A stretch of 7,816 nucleotides of DNA from an uncultured Chitinophagaceae bacterium (GCA_937900675.1 CALCEA010000175.1:1-7816), one strand, 5' to 3'. Positions 1 to 6,813 are shown, counted from the first letter of the stretch. A program made the numbers and translations. Notes: generated by a model not told the origin, from the sequence alone.

Positions 1-46
1 AAAGAACTTAATTATAAAAGAATTTTACAGCTATTACGATTTAAAC

Positions 47-54
47 GACATTTG
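47..54 (+). promoter_or_regulatory. Possible -7 promoter box for the nucleoside phosphorylase operon
   Basis: GACATTTG matches the Bacteroidota -7 consensus TAnnTTTG at all defined positions but the first. It lies 19 bases before the ATG at 74, which would give a short leader. I see no clear TTG-type -33 element at the expected distance. In an AT-rich genome a one-mismatch hit is easily due to chance, so this is only a candidate. The rest of positions 1-73 holds nothing else I recognise. The reading frame of the downstream gene stays open back to the window edge, so the region could also be partly coding. Confidence 0.22.
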
Positions 55-73
55 TGCTATAAAAACAGAACAA

Positions 74-949
74 ATGCAACCCATTGGAACTTCAGAAATG
101 ATTATTAATGATAGAGGGGCTATTTATCATCTAAATGTTCGACCAGAAGAAATTGCGGATACTATTATTACCGTTGGCGACCCTGAGAGAGTGGCGCATG
201 TCAGCAAATATTTTGATAAAATTGAATTTCAGCTTTCACATAGAGAGTTTATTACCCATACAGGATATATTGGCAATAAAAGAATCTCGGTATTGAGTAC
301 TGGGATAGGTCCAGACAATATTGATATCGCTTTAAATGAAGTGGATGCCTTAGTGAATATTGATTTTGAAACAAGATTAATTAAAGACACTAAAAAATCT
401 GTAAACATTGTGAGAATGGGTACTTGTGGTTCTTTGCAAGGTGAGGTAGGCGTGGATCAATTGGTAGCAGGTACACATGGTTTAGGGATTGACAACTTAA
501 TGCATTTTTACAAACTTCAAAATAACGAAGAAGAGAAAGCAATATTGAATGCATTTGAACAACATACTCAAATTCTTTCTTACAATGTCCATCCATATAT
601 TGCTAGCGCAAGTCCAAGTTTATTAAAGCATTTTACAGATGGATACAGCCATGGTATTACGGTAACTTGTCCTGGTTTCTATGGACCTCAAGGAAGAATT
701 TTAAGATTACCATTGAGTATGCCTAATTTAGTTGATCAGATGACTAGCTTTAGATACGGTAATCATCATATCGCAAATTTTGAAATGGAAACCAGTGCTA
801 TTTACGGCATGTGTAACGCTTTAGGACATCAATGTTTAAGTATCAATGTAATTGTTGCCAATAGAGTGAAAAAAGAATTTAGTAAAGACCCTGCCAAAGC
901 AGTAGACCATATGATTCAAAAATCATTAGGCATTTTAGCCAATATTTAA
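74..949 (+). CDS. Nucleoside phosphorylase, uridine-phosphorylase-like
   Basis: Cytoplasmic enzyme of the PNP/UDP phosphorylase family. It splits a (deoxy)ribonucleoside with phosphate into free base and (deoxy)ribose-1-phosphate, for salvage. Visible motifs are the phosphate-binding VGDPERV at residues 34-40, STGIGPDNI at 75-83, RMGTCGS at 114-120 and the ribose-binding FEMET at 237-241. The segment FYGPQGR at 202-208 keeps the F-x3-Q-x-R pattern that binds uracil in E. coli uridine phosphorylase (Phe162, Gln166, Arg168), so uridine or a related pyrimidine nucleoside is the best substrate guess. At 291 residues it is somewhat longer than E. coli Udp. I chose the ATG at 74 because related Bacteroidota proteins carry a few residues before the SE-[ML]-IIN motif. 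An ATG at 98 is possible, and the frame is also open to the left edge. It is the first gene of an apparent three-gene operon, with dapF 9 bp downstream. Purine specificity cannot be ruled out by eye. Confidence 0.9.
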   Translation: MQPIGTSEMIINDRGAIYHLNVRPEEIADTIITVGDPERVAHVSKYFDKIEFQLSHREFITHTGYIGNKRISVLSTGIGPDNIDIALNEVDALVNIDFETRLIKDTKKSVNIVRMGTCGSLQGEVGVDQLVAGTHGLGIDNLMHFYKLQNNEEEKAILNAFEQHTQILSYNVHPYIASASPSLLKHFTDGYSHGITVTCPGFYGPQGRILRLPLSMPNLVDQMTSFRYGNHHIANFEMETSAIYGMCNALGHQCLSINVIVANRVKKEFSKDPAKAVDHMIQKSLGILANI

Positions 950-958
950 TCTAGCACT

Positions 959-1738
959 ATGGATATTCAATTTTCAAAATACCAAGGCACCGGAAACGAT
1001 TTTGTAATTATTGACAATCGCGATGGTAAGACTTCCCTATCGCAAAATCAAATTGCATTTTTATGCGATAGAAGAAAAGGTATAGGTGCAGATGGATTAA
1101 TGTTACTAGGGAATGAAAAAGGATTTGATTTTTCGATGACCTATTATAACGCAGATGGCAAAGAAGGAAGCATGTGCGGTAATGGCGGAAGATGTTTAGT
1201 GCAATTTGCACATGATATAGGTATTGTAAAAGATCATTATCATTTTATTGCAGTGGATGGACCGCATGAAGCAACCATGGATCACCATGGATGGGTTCAC
1301 TTAAAAATGTCAGAAGTAAATGCGGTAGAAAATGGAAACGATTTTCATGTAACCAATACTGGATCTCCCCACTATATCAAACAAGTAAAAGATATTAGCG
1401 CTTTAGATGTATACACAGAAGGCAAGTCCATTAGATACAATGATAGATTTAGTAAAGAAGGGATTAATGTGAATTTTGTAGAGCAAATGCAGGATGGCTT
1501 ATTTGTAAGAACTTATGAAAGAGGTGTAGAAAACGAAACTTATAGTTGTGGCACTGGTGTGACAGCCGCTGCATTAATTGCATGTTTGCATAAAGAAGGA
1601 GACCATACTATTCCTATTGAAACCCTTGGCGGGAAATTAGCAGTCAAATTGCATCACAAAGGTGGAGGCCATTTTAACAATATTTGGTTAATGGGTCCTG
1701 GCACATTTGTTTTCAAAGGAAATATCCATTTAAAATAA
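959..1738 (+). CDS. dapF: Diaminopimelate epimerase
   Basis: Converts LL-2,6-diaminopimelate to the meso form in the cytoplasm. This is the penultimate step of lysine synthesis and supplies the cross-linking residue of peptidoglycan. It is a PLP-independent two-cysteine racemase. Both catalytic cysteines are present: Cys73 in MCGNGGRC (72-79) and Cys197 in SCGTGVTAAA (196-205). Other family signatures are the N-terminal FSKYQGTGNDFV (5-16), GIGADG (41-46), NTGSPH (133-138), GINVNF (168-173) and the YERGVENET stretch (186-194) that precedes the second cysteine. The two halves form the usual duplicated fold. At 259 residues it is slightly shorter than most homologues (about 270-280), with no missing motif. 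It starts 9 bp after the nucleoside phosphorylase and ends 9 bp before the Nudix gene, so co-transcription is likely. No strong Shine-Dalgarno sequence is visible, which is normal for Bacteroidota. Confidence 0.97.
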   Translation: MDIQFSKYQGTGNDFVIIDNRDGKTSLSQNQIAFLCDRRKGIGADGLMLLGNEKGFDFSMTYYNADGKEGSMCGNGGRCLVQFAHDIGIVKDHYHFIAVDGPHEATMDHHGWVHLKMSEVNAVENGNDFHVTNTGSPHYIKQVKDISALDVYTEGKSIRYNDRFSKEGINVNFVEQMQDGLFVRTYERGVENETYSCGTGVTAAALIACLHKEGDHTIPIETLGGKLAVKLHHKGGGHFNNIWLMGPGTFVFKGNIHLK

Positions 1739-1747
1739 AGAATATCT

Positions 1748-2212
1748 ATGGCTTTATTTAATGTAAGAGTGTATGGCATCTTGATTGATGAACAAGATAG
1801 ATTATTAGTAAGTGATGAATTTATAAGAGGCGCATACATTACCAAATTACCAGGAGGTGGATTAGAAATTGGAGAAGGCACAAGAGATGGATTGGCTAGA
1901 GAATTTATGGAAGAAGCAAATTTGGAAGTAACTGTAGGAGAACATTTCTACACCACTGATTTTTTTCAAATCTCTGCTTTTAACAATGTAGATCAAATTA
2001 TCTCTATCTATTATTTAGTGCACTCTGATAATACCCAAGCAATTCAAGCAAAAACGATTGCTTTTGATTTTTTACCCGAACAAGTTGCAGATATAAAAGG
2101 CACGGCCGAACATTTAAGATGGATTCCCCTATCTGAATTGAAAGTGGAAGACATGACATTACCTATTGATAAAGTAGCCATTCAAATGCTGCTTTCAAAA
2201 AGAAATAGCTAG
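1748..2212 (+). CDS. Nudix hydrolase
   Basis: Small single-domain hydrolase of the Nudix superfamily, cleaving a substrate of the type nucleoside diphosphate linked to X. The Nudix box spans residues 37-59 and fits G-x5-E-x7-R-E-U-x-E-E-x-G-U, with Gly37, Glu43, Arg51, Glu52, Glu55 and Glu56 in place for divalent-metal binding. The one departure is Asn58 where the consensus has Gly. The N-terminal strand VRVYGILIDEQDRLLV (6-21) and the WIPLSEL segment (125-131) near the C-terminus are typical of the fold. Substrate cannot be read from the sequence: the usual mutT, ADP-ribose and diadenosine signatures are not evident to me. It is the last gene of the plus-strand operon with dapF and the nucleoside phosphorylase. 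Its stop is 1 bp from the stop of the convergent transporter gene, so no intergenic terminator fits here. Confidence 0.92.
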   Translation: MALFNVRVYGILIDEQDRLLVSDEFIRGAYITKLPGGGLEIGEGTRDGLAREFMEEANLEVTVGEHFYTTDFFQISAFNNVDQIISIYYLVHSDNTQAIQAKTIAFDFLPEQVADIKGTAEHLRWIPLSELKVEDMTLPIDKVAIQMLLSKRNS

Positions 2213-2213
2213 A

Positions 2214-2999
2214 TTAAATTTCGTTTGATTTTCCCATGGCAGCTAATTTCATTTTTGCTGCTGTTTCATGACCTAAGTATTTTTCAATTTGCTTTTCAAC
2301 AATACCAATTACTGGTGTTAAAAGCAATGCCATACTAAATTTGTACATATAATTTACGATACATACTGCTATTACAAAAGACCAGGTCCAATTGTTTCCA
2401 ATTTTAAAAGCAATTACTAATACTACAAAACTATCAACTAATTGAGATACCACTGTAGAACCTGTTGCACGAAGCCATCCCCACTTCTCCCCTGTTCTTT
2501 CTTTGATTTTATGAAAGATATATACATCCACTAACTGGCTCACTAAAAAAGCAACCAAGCTTCCTATAATGATCCACATACCCTGTCCAAAAATAGCTTC
2601 AAAAGCACCTTGCATACTTGGCACTCCATCTGCTTGCTTGGAGCTTACCCAAAAACTAGCTGGTGCAATATGCATGGCCAAATAAAACATTAAGAATGCA
2701 TAAATAATCAAACTCACTGCCGTTAAACTAATTCTTCTAACAGCTTTGGGGCCATAATATTCATTCACAATATCGGTAATCACAAATTCCAAAGGCCATA
2801 ACAAAACACCACAGGTTAAATTAAAAGAAAGGCCCGACTCTCCAAATATGGTCAAATTAGCTGGAGCCAAACCTAATACTCCTTCTAATGAAAATATTTT
2901 TCCTCCAATACATTCAGCAATTAAAGCATTGGCAACAAAGAAAGCAGTAATGCCTAAAAATAATTTCGTGGGTTTGTCTTTAAGAATATTTGATATCAT
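2214..2999 (-). CDS. yhhQ: Queuosine precursor transporter, YhhQ family
   Basis: Integral inner-membrane protein of the YhhQ/DUF165 family. In E. coli the family member takes up queuosine precursors (preQ0/preQ1) for tRNA modification at the wobble position of GUN anticodons. Recognisable parts are the N-terminal helix with NALIAECIGGK (24-34), the hallmark WPLEFVITDIVNEYYG (68-83), LVSQLVDVYIFHKIKE (152-167), a second STVVSQLVDSFVV (181-193) and NYMYKF (216-221). I count about six or seven hydrophobic segments. At 261 residues it is longer than E. coli YhhQ (about 220), with the extra length in the N-terminal part and in a loop near 112-135. The ATG is 6 bp from the stop of the small membrane-protein gene upstream, so the two are very probably translated from one mRNA. 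Transport activity and exact substrate are inferred from the family; queuine uptake is an alternative. Confidence 0.92.
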   Translation of the reverse strand: MISNILKDKPTKLFLGITAFFVANALIAECIGGKIFSLEGVLGLAPANLTIFGESGLSFNLTCGVLLWPLEFVITDIVNEYYGPKAVRRISLTAVSLIIYAFLMFYLAMHIAPASFWVSSKQADGVPSMQGAFEAIFGQGMWIIIGSLVAFLVSQLVDVYIFHKIKERTGEKWGWLRATGSTVVSQLVDSFVVLVIAFKIGNNWTWSFVIAVCIVNYMYKFSMALLLTPVIGIVEKQIEKYLGHETAAKMKLAAMGKSNEI

Positions 3000-3005
3000 A
3001 ATGAA

Positions 3006-3293
3006 TTAGGCAAATAAGGTAATTAATTGTATCAATAACATCCCCATATTGAAAAAGGTTTGCCATTTGTGTAAATTGAGCTCTATTTTTTTAATAATAA
3101 CAATAATCATTAAGACGCCTAAAATCAAATTAATAAATGGGGCCATCTCTAAACCTAATACCCCAAAGAAATTAGCCAAAAAATTAGGCATAGTCCACCC
3201 AGGTATATACATAATAGCCATATCGATCATAAAACAAATATTGCAAAGCACAGCTAATCTTGAAAGAAAGGGAACATAGGCTTTATAGTTCAT
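3006..3293 (-). CDS. Small uncharacterised membrane protein, 95 residues
   Basis: I do not recognise a named family. The protein is strongly hydrophobic, with three probable membrane segments near residues 8-30, 48-68 and 78-94. Segments 2 and 3 are separated by a short charged turn, KKIELNLHKW (68-77). The loop between segments 1 and 2 is rich in Pro, Gly and Trp. There is no signal-peptidase motif, cysteine pair or catalytic motif to suggest an enzyme. The start is well fixed: an in-frame TAA lies a few codons upstream of the ATG. It is the first gene of the minus-strand unit, and the YhhQ-type transporter follows after 6 bp. Codon use and composition look like the neighbours, so it appears to be a real resident gene. 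A role as transporter partner is only a guess from position; it may be an independent small membrane protein. Confidence 0.8.
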   Translation of the reverse strand: MNYKAYVPFLSRLAVLCNICFMIDMAIMYIPGWTMPNFLANFFGVLGLEMAPFINLILGVLMIIVIIKKIELNLHKWQTFFNMGMLLIQLITLFA

Positions 3294-3327
3294 AGAAACT
3301 CGAGGTTTTTAACATGTTAGAAGGCAA

Positions 3328-3335
3328 TAAAATTA
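3328..3335 (-). promoter_or_regulatory. Possible -7 box for the small membrane protein-yhhQ unit
   Basis: On the minus strand this reads TAATTTTA, one mismatch (last base) from the Bacteroidota TAnnTTTG element. It lies 34 bases before the ATG ending at 3293, which would give a leader of roughly 25-30 nt. No convincing -33 element is visible upstream. Its last base overlaps the left arm of the inverted repeat at 3335-3354. It is a weak candidate, put forward mainly because a promoter for this minus-strand unit must lie somewhere in this short gap. Confidence 0.25.
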
Positions 3336-3354
3336 CTAAAAAAGCCTTTTTAGT
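3335..3354. promoter_or_regulatory. Perfect 8-bp inverted repeat in the divergent intergenic region
   Basis: ACTAAAAA and its exact reverse complement TTTTTAGT flank a 4-base centre, AGCC. The element sits between the two divergent transcription units. It ends 2 bp before the TAnnTTTG box at 3357-3364, so it occupies the spacer between the expected -33 and -7 positions of the yfhO-family promoter, a classic place for an operator. It could also form a weak hairpin in either transcript, though with only two G/C pairs the stem would be unstable. A shorter palindrome, TAACATGTTA, lies at 3310-3319. The inverted repeat is seen directly; a regulatory role is inference. Confidence 0.4.
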
Positions 3355-3356
3355 TG

Positions 3357-3364
3357 TAGGTTTG
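3357..3364 (+). promoter_or_regulatory. TAnnTTTG-type -7 promoter box before the yfhO-family gene
   Basis: TAGGTTTG is a perfect match to the Bacteroidota primary sigma factor -7 consensus TAnnTTTG. It lies 20 bases before the ATG at 3385, so transcription would start around 3368-3372 with a leader of about 15 nt. The -33 element is not obvious; the region where it should lie is AT-rich and merges with the inverted repeat at 3335-3354. Position just ahead of the first gene of a two-gene unit supports the call. Confidence 0.55.
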
Positions 3365-3384
3365 TTGCACTAATTTAATACATT

Positions 3385-5904
3385 ATGTTGAAGAACTTTC
3401 TTAAATCTGCTTTACCTCATTTAATTGCAGTATTGGTATTTGCTATTGTAGCGATTGTTTATTGCAAACCTGCATTAGAAGGCAAAGTATTACAACAATC
3501 AGATATTACTCAGTTTAAAGGCATGGCACAGGATGCACTTCAATACAGAGAGCAATATGGTCATACACCTTTATGGACAAATAGTATGTTTGGAGGTATG
3601 CCTACTTATCAAATTACAGGAGTGGTAGGTTATGCATATTCAATAGGTATTTTGGATAGGTTATTTACCTTGAATTTACCCGAACCTATTAGTTTGTTTT
3701 TCTTGGCATGTTTAGGCTTTTATTTTTTAGCACAAGTATTAGGTTTTAATAGCATCATTAGTATTGTTGGCGCACTAGCCTATAGTTATGCCACTTACAA
3801 TCCTATTATTGTTATTGTGGGCCATATTACCAAAATGCACGCCATCGCATATCTACCTTTCTTCATAGGCTCCTTATTTATCTTATTCAGAAAACAATAC
3901 TTATGGGGTATTTTATTGACTAGTATATCAACTGCTTTATTTGTACAAGCCAATCATTTACAGATCACTTACTATGGAATTATCATAGCAGTGTTTATGT
4001 CTTTGTATTATTTAATTACTTGGATCAAAGCAAAAGACTTCAAAGCTATATACACCACATTGGCAGCTGGATTAATTGCTGCATTATTAGGCCTAGTGGT
4101 AAACGCTCCTATTTTAGTGAGCACTTATGAATATGGCAAATCATCTATCAGAGGTGGAAGTGCTTTGGTGACCAAAGAAAGTAAAACCAATGCTACTGGA
4201 TTAAACAGCGATTATGCTTTAAGTTATAGCATGTATGCTTCAGAACCCCTGGTTTTGATGTTCCCCAATATCTATGGTGGTGGTGCAGACCCTAATGCAG
4301 TAATGGATATTAATCAATCAAAAGCGGTAGAGACCCTACAACAAATGCAACCTGAATTAGGTCAACAATTACAAGGCTTCCTGAATTTTTATTGGGGCGG
4401 AATTGGCTTTACTGCCGGCCCTCCATACATGGGTATCGTTATTTGCTTATTGGCATTGATAGGCTTCTCTGTAAAATCTAATCCTCATAGAATCTGGATT
4501 GCAGCAACCATTGTATTGGCTTGTTTATTAGCTGCAGGTTCTTACCTAAAAGGATTCAATGTGTTTGTTTTAGAACATGTGCCTTTCTATAATAAGTTCC
4601 GTGCGCCAAGCATGATCATGGTTATTCCAACATTACTATTAGGCATTATGGCTATGTATGGTGCAGATGCATTAAGCAAAGAAAATTCTTTGAAGCATTT
4701 TATTCAAAAATATAAAACAGGATTAGCTTTAATTGCATTGAGCTTTGTTGCAGTATTGGCAATTTATTTCACTACCGATTTCAAAAACGAAGAAGACAAA
4801 CAAAAATTAGCACAGTGGACTGAGTATATTAATAATCAAACAAAAGGATTAAATGTAAATCCTGAAAAAAGAAATGAAATAATCTCTTCCTACATCACTC
4901 CTGCCAATGATTTATTCAATGGCTTAGTAGCAGATAGAAAATCTTTGATGGAATCTGATATCACTAAGGCATTATTGTATTTGATATTAATTGCTGCATT
5001 GGTATTCTTAAGTATTAAAAAAATAATCAATCAAACTATTTTCTTTATTGGATTGGGTGTTTTAGCCATGATTGATTTATTTAGTTTAAATACCAAATAT
5101 TTAAAACCTGAGAGTTTTATTGAAGCAACAGAAAATGAAGCAGCTTTTAATTTAACGCCTATAGATATTGCTCTTAAAAAAGATACTAGCACTTATAGAA
5201 TTTTGGATATTCGAAGTGGCATTCAAAATGCATTTAATGGCGGCGCATTGATTGCCTATCATCACAAAACAGTGGGCGGTTACAACCCGGCTAAACTAAG
5301 CATCTATCAGGATTTAATAGAAAACCAGTGGTATAAGTTCCCTAATTGTATGCCAACACTGAATATGTTGAATACCAAATATGTGATTTCAGGGAATATG
5401 ACCACAGATACCATCCCTAATAAAGAGGCATTGGGTAATGTGTGGTTTGTAAAAGGTATACAGTACCAAAAAGATGCAGCAAGTGTAATGAAGGCTTTAG
5501 ATACTTTTAATCCTAAAGACACTGCTATTATCGAAGAGAAAGATAAAATTGTTGACTTAAACAATCTTGAAGTAGATAGCGCAGCAAGTATTCAATTAGT
5601 GAAGAATAACAATGATGATATTTTATATACAGCGAATACATCCAAAAAACAATTAGCTGTATTTAGTGAGATTTATTACAACTTGGGCTGGAAAGCGTAT
5701 ATAGATAATCAAGAAGCTCCTATTGTAAAAGTAAACTATGTATTAAGAGGATTAGTAGTACCTGCAGGTAAACATGAAATTAAATTCGAGTTCAGACCAA
5801 GCTCTATTGATATTTCTAAAAAAGCTTCCGGCATTGCTTCTATACTTTTATGGGGATTAATCATCTTTGTAGGATATAAAGCACTTAAACAAAAAGAAGC
5901 ATAG
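3385..5904 (+). CDS. YfhO family membrane protein, predicted GT-C glycosyltransferase
   Basis: Large multi-pass membrane protein of 839 residues with about a dozen predicted helices. Helix 1 is near residues 12-28, a dense helix block runs from about 96 to 250, further helices lie at about 347-462 and 528-567, and the last is near 817-834 before a Lys-rich tail. The first extracytoplasmic loop has QQSD (37-40) and PLWTNSMFGGMPT (62-74), the region where GT-C enzymes carry the acidic catalytic residue; Asp40 is the candidate. GHITKMHAIAYLPF (146-159) and VPFYNKFRAPS (399-409) are further YfhO-like motifs. A soluble domain from about 570 to 812 ends with YYNLGWKAYID (764-774) and LRGLVVPAGKHEI (787-800, approximate), typical of the family. 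In Bacillus and Listeria, YfhO-type proteins add sugars to wall polymers outside the membrane using a lipid-linked donor. Acceptor and sugar here are unknown. The start is firm because an in-frame TAA lies at 3376-3378. A GT2 gene follows with no gap. Confidence 0.9.
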   Translation: MLKNFLKSALPHLIAVLVFAIVAIVYCKPALEGKVLQQSDITQFKGMAQDALQYREQYGHTPLWTNSMFGGMPTYQITGVVGYAYSIGILDRLFTLNLPEPISLFFLACLGFYFLAQVLGFNSIISIVGALAYSYATYNPIIVIVGHITKMHAIAYLPFFIGSLFILFRKQYLWGILLTSISTALFVQANHLQITYYGIIIAVFMSLYYLITWIKAKDFKAIYTTLAAGLIAALLGLVVNAPILVSTYEYGKSSIRGGSALVTKESKTNATGLNSDYALSYSMYASEPLVLMFPNIYGGGADPNAVMDINQSKAVETLQQMQPELGQQLQGFLNFYWGGIGFTAGPPYMGIVICLLALIGFSVKSNPHRIWIAATIVLACLLAAGSYLKGFNVFVLEHVPFYNKFRAPSMIMVIPTLLLGIMAMYGADALSKENSLKHFIQKYKTGLALIALSFVAVLAIYFTTDFKNEEDKQKLAQWTEYINNQTKGLNVNPEKRNEIISSYITPANDLFNGLVADRKSLMESDITKALLYLILIAALVFLSIKKIINQTIFFIGLGVLAMIDLFSLNTKYLKPESFIEATENEAAFNLTPIDIALKKDTSTYRILDIRSGIQNAFNGGALIAYHHKTVGGYNPAKLSIYQDLIENQWYKFPNCMPTLNMLNTKYVISGNMTTDTIPNKEALGNVWFVKGIQYQKDAASVMKALDTFNPKDTAIIEEKDKIVDLNNLEVDSAASIQLVKNNNDDILYTANTSKKQLAVFSEIYYNLGWKAYIDNQEAPIVKVNYVLRGLVVPAGKHEIKFEFRPSSIDISKKASGIASILLWGLIIFVGYKALKQKEA

Positions 5905-6813
5905 ATGTCGAAGATTTCTATTATTATTTGTAGTTATAATAGAGCCAATTATATTGGAGCGGCACTGGATGCCTTATACCTACAATCTTCTGGATTAGAA
6001 AACTTTGAAGCCATCGTAGTGGATAATAACTCTACTGATGGAACTCCTGAAGTATTTGCAACTTGGAGAACACATCATCCAGAAGGATCTTTTTATTATA
6101 CTACGGAAACCAAACAAGGTGCTAGTTTTGCTAGAAACACTGGAGCAGAAATTGCTAAATTCGATTGGCTATGTTTTATTGACGATGACGCAATCGCTCA
6201 TAAAGATTTTGTTCAAAATATTATCAGACATATTAACGACCAACCTTTTGTTCATGGTTTTGGAGGCAGAATCATTCCAAGATATATACCTACTGAACCC
6301 AAATGGATGAGTTATTATGTTTCAAGTATGGTGGGTAATTTTGACTACGCTCCTGTTGCTTGCACATTTAAAAATGGAAAATATCCATTGGAATCCAATA
6401 TGATTGTTTCCAAAAAAATATTTGAACAAATAGGTGGATTCAACACACAACTTCCAGGTGTTGTTGGAACCGTAAGAATTGGCGGAGAAGGAAAAGATTT
6501 ATTTTATAAGATAATGGATCTAGGACATACCATTTATTATGATCCTACTATCATTGTTGAACATGTTGTAGAAACAAAGAAGCTTACCAAGGAGTATATG
6601 TACCGAGTGGCTAGTGGCATGGGTAGAGGTGAAAGAGCTAGAACAAAAGCAATTAGCCAAAAAGCATTTGTATATAAGATAGTAGAATACCTATTTAAAT
6701 TAGGTGCTGCTATCATACTAGGGATAAAATATGCGATTCAGGGGAATCCTGCCAAAACGGGACCAATCATTCAATTCAGAATTGATACCTTAAAGGGATT
6801 ATTGGGTTATTAA
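5905..6813 (+). CDS. Glycosyltransferase family 2 protein, partner gene of the YfhO-family gene
   Basis: GT-A-fold sugar transferase using a nucleotide-sugar donor at the cytoplasmic face. Motifs in order are ISIIICSYNRANYI (4-17), VVDNNSTDGT (38-47), the metal-binding FIDDDA (91-96, with the DxD acids at 93-95), and RIGGEGKDLFYKIMDLG (191-207), where Glu195 and Asp198 correspond to the usual catalytic-base region. VEH (218-220) is the late histidine motif. The catalytic block reads EGKD rather than the common ED-x-D form, a mild departure. The C-terminus has one hydrophobic stretch, about 259-278, likely a membrane-surface helix rather than the two-helix hairpin of dolichyl-phosphate-type synthases. 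Length (302) is normal for a bacterial GT2. The ATG directly follows the TAG of the YfhO-family gene (TAGATG), which implies coupled translation. Its stop overlaps the stop of the opposing GT2 gene. Sugar and acceptor cannot be told. Confidence 0.93.
   Translation: MSKISIIICSYNRANYIGAALDALYLQSSGLENFEAIVVDNNSTDGTPEVFATWRTHHPEGSFYYTTETKQGASFARNTGAEIAKFDWLCFIDDDAIAHKDFVQNIIRHINDQPFVHGFGGRIIPRYIPTEPKWMSYYVSSMVGNFDYAPVACTFKNGKYPLESNMIVSKKIFEQIGGFNTQLPGVVGTVRIGGEGKDLFYKIMDLGHTIYYDPTIIVEHVVETKKLTKEYMYRVASGMGRGERARTKAISQKAFVYKIVEYLFKLGAAIILGIKYAIQGNPAKTGPIIQFRIDTLKGLLGY

Noticed and set aside
1274..1292. Direct repeat ACCATGGAT-C-ACCATGGAT inside dapF
   Set aside because: It is short, within conserved-length coding sequence (around MDHHGW), and in a surface-loop region of the protein; most likely coincidental codon similarity.
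3049..3279. Plus-strand open frame opposite the small membrane protein gene
   Set aside because: The minus-strand frame gives a coherent three-helix protein with good spacing to the next gene. The plus-strand product is Lys/Ile-rich with no such structure, as expected for an AT-rich antisense shadow.
3294..3384. Possible preQ1 riboswitch in front of the minus-strand unit with the queuosine-precursor transporter
   Set aside because: An A-rich stretch ending near ACTAAAAA on the minus strand loosely recalls the preQ1-I tail, but I could not find the GC-rich P1 stem and C-rich loop. A covariance-model search for preQ1-I, II and III over this gap would settle it; a hit above threshold would overturn the rejection.
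6038..6310. Overlapping open frame of about 90 codons inside the first GT2 gene
   Set aside because: The main frame there carries clear GT2 motifs including the DxD site, while this frame has no recognisable protein features.
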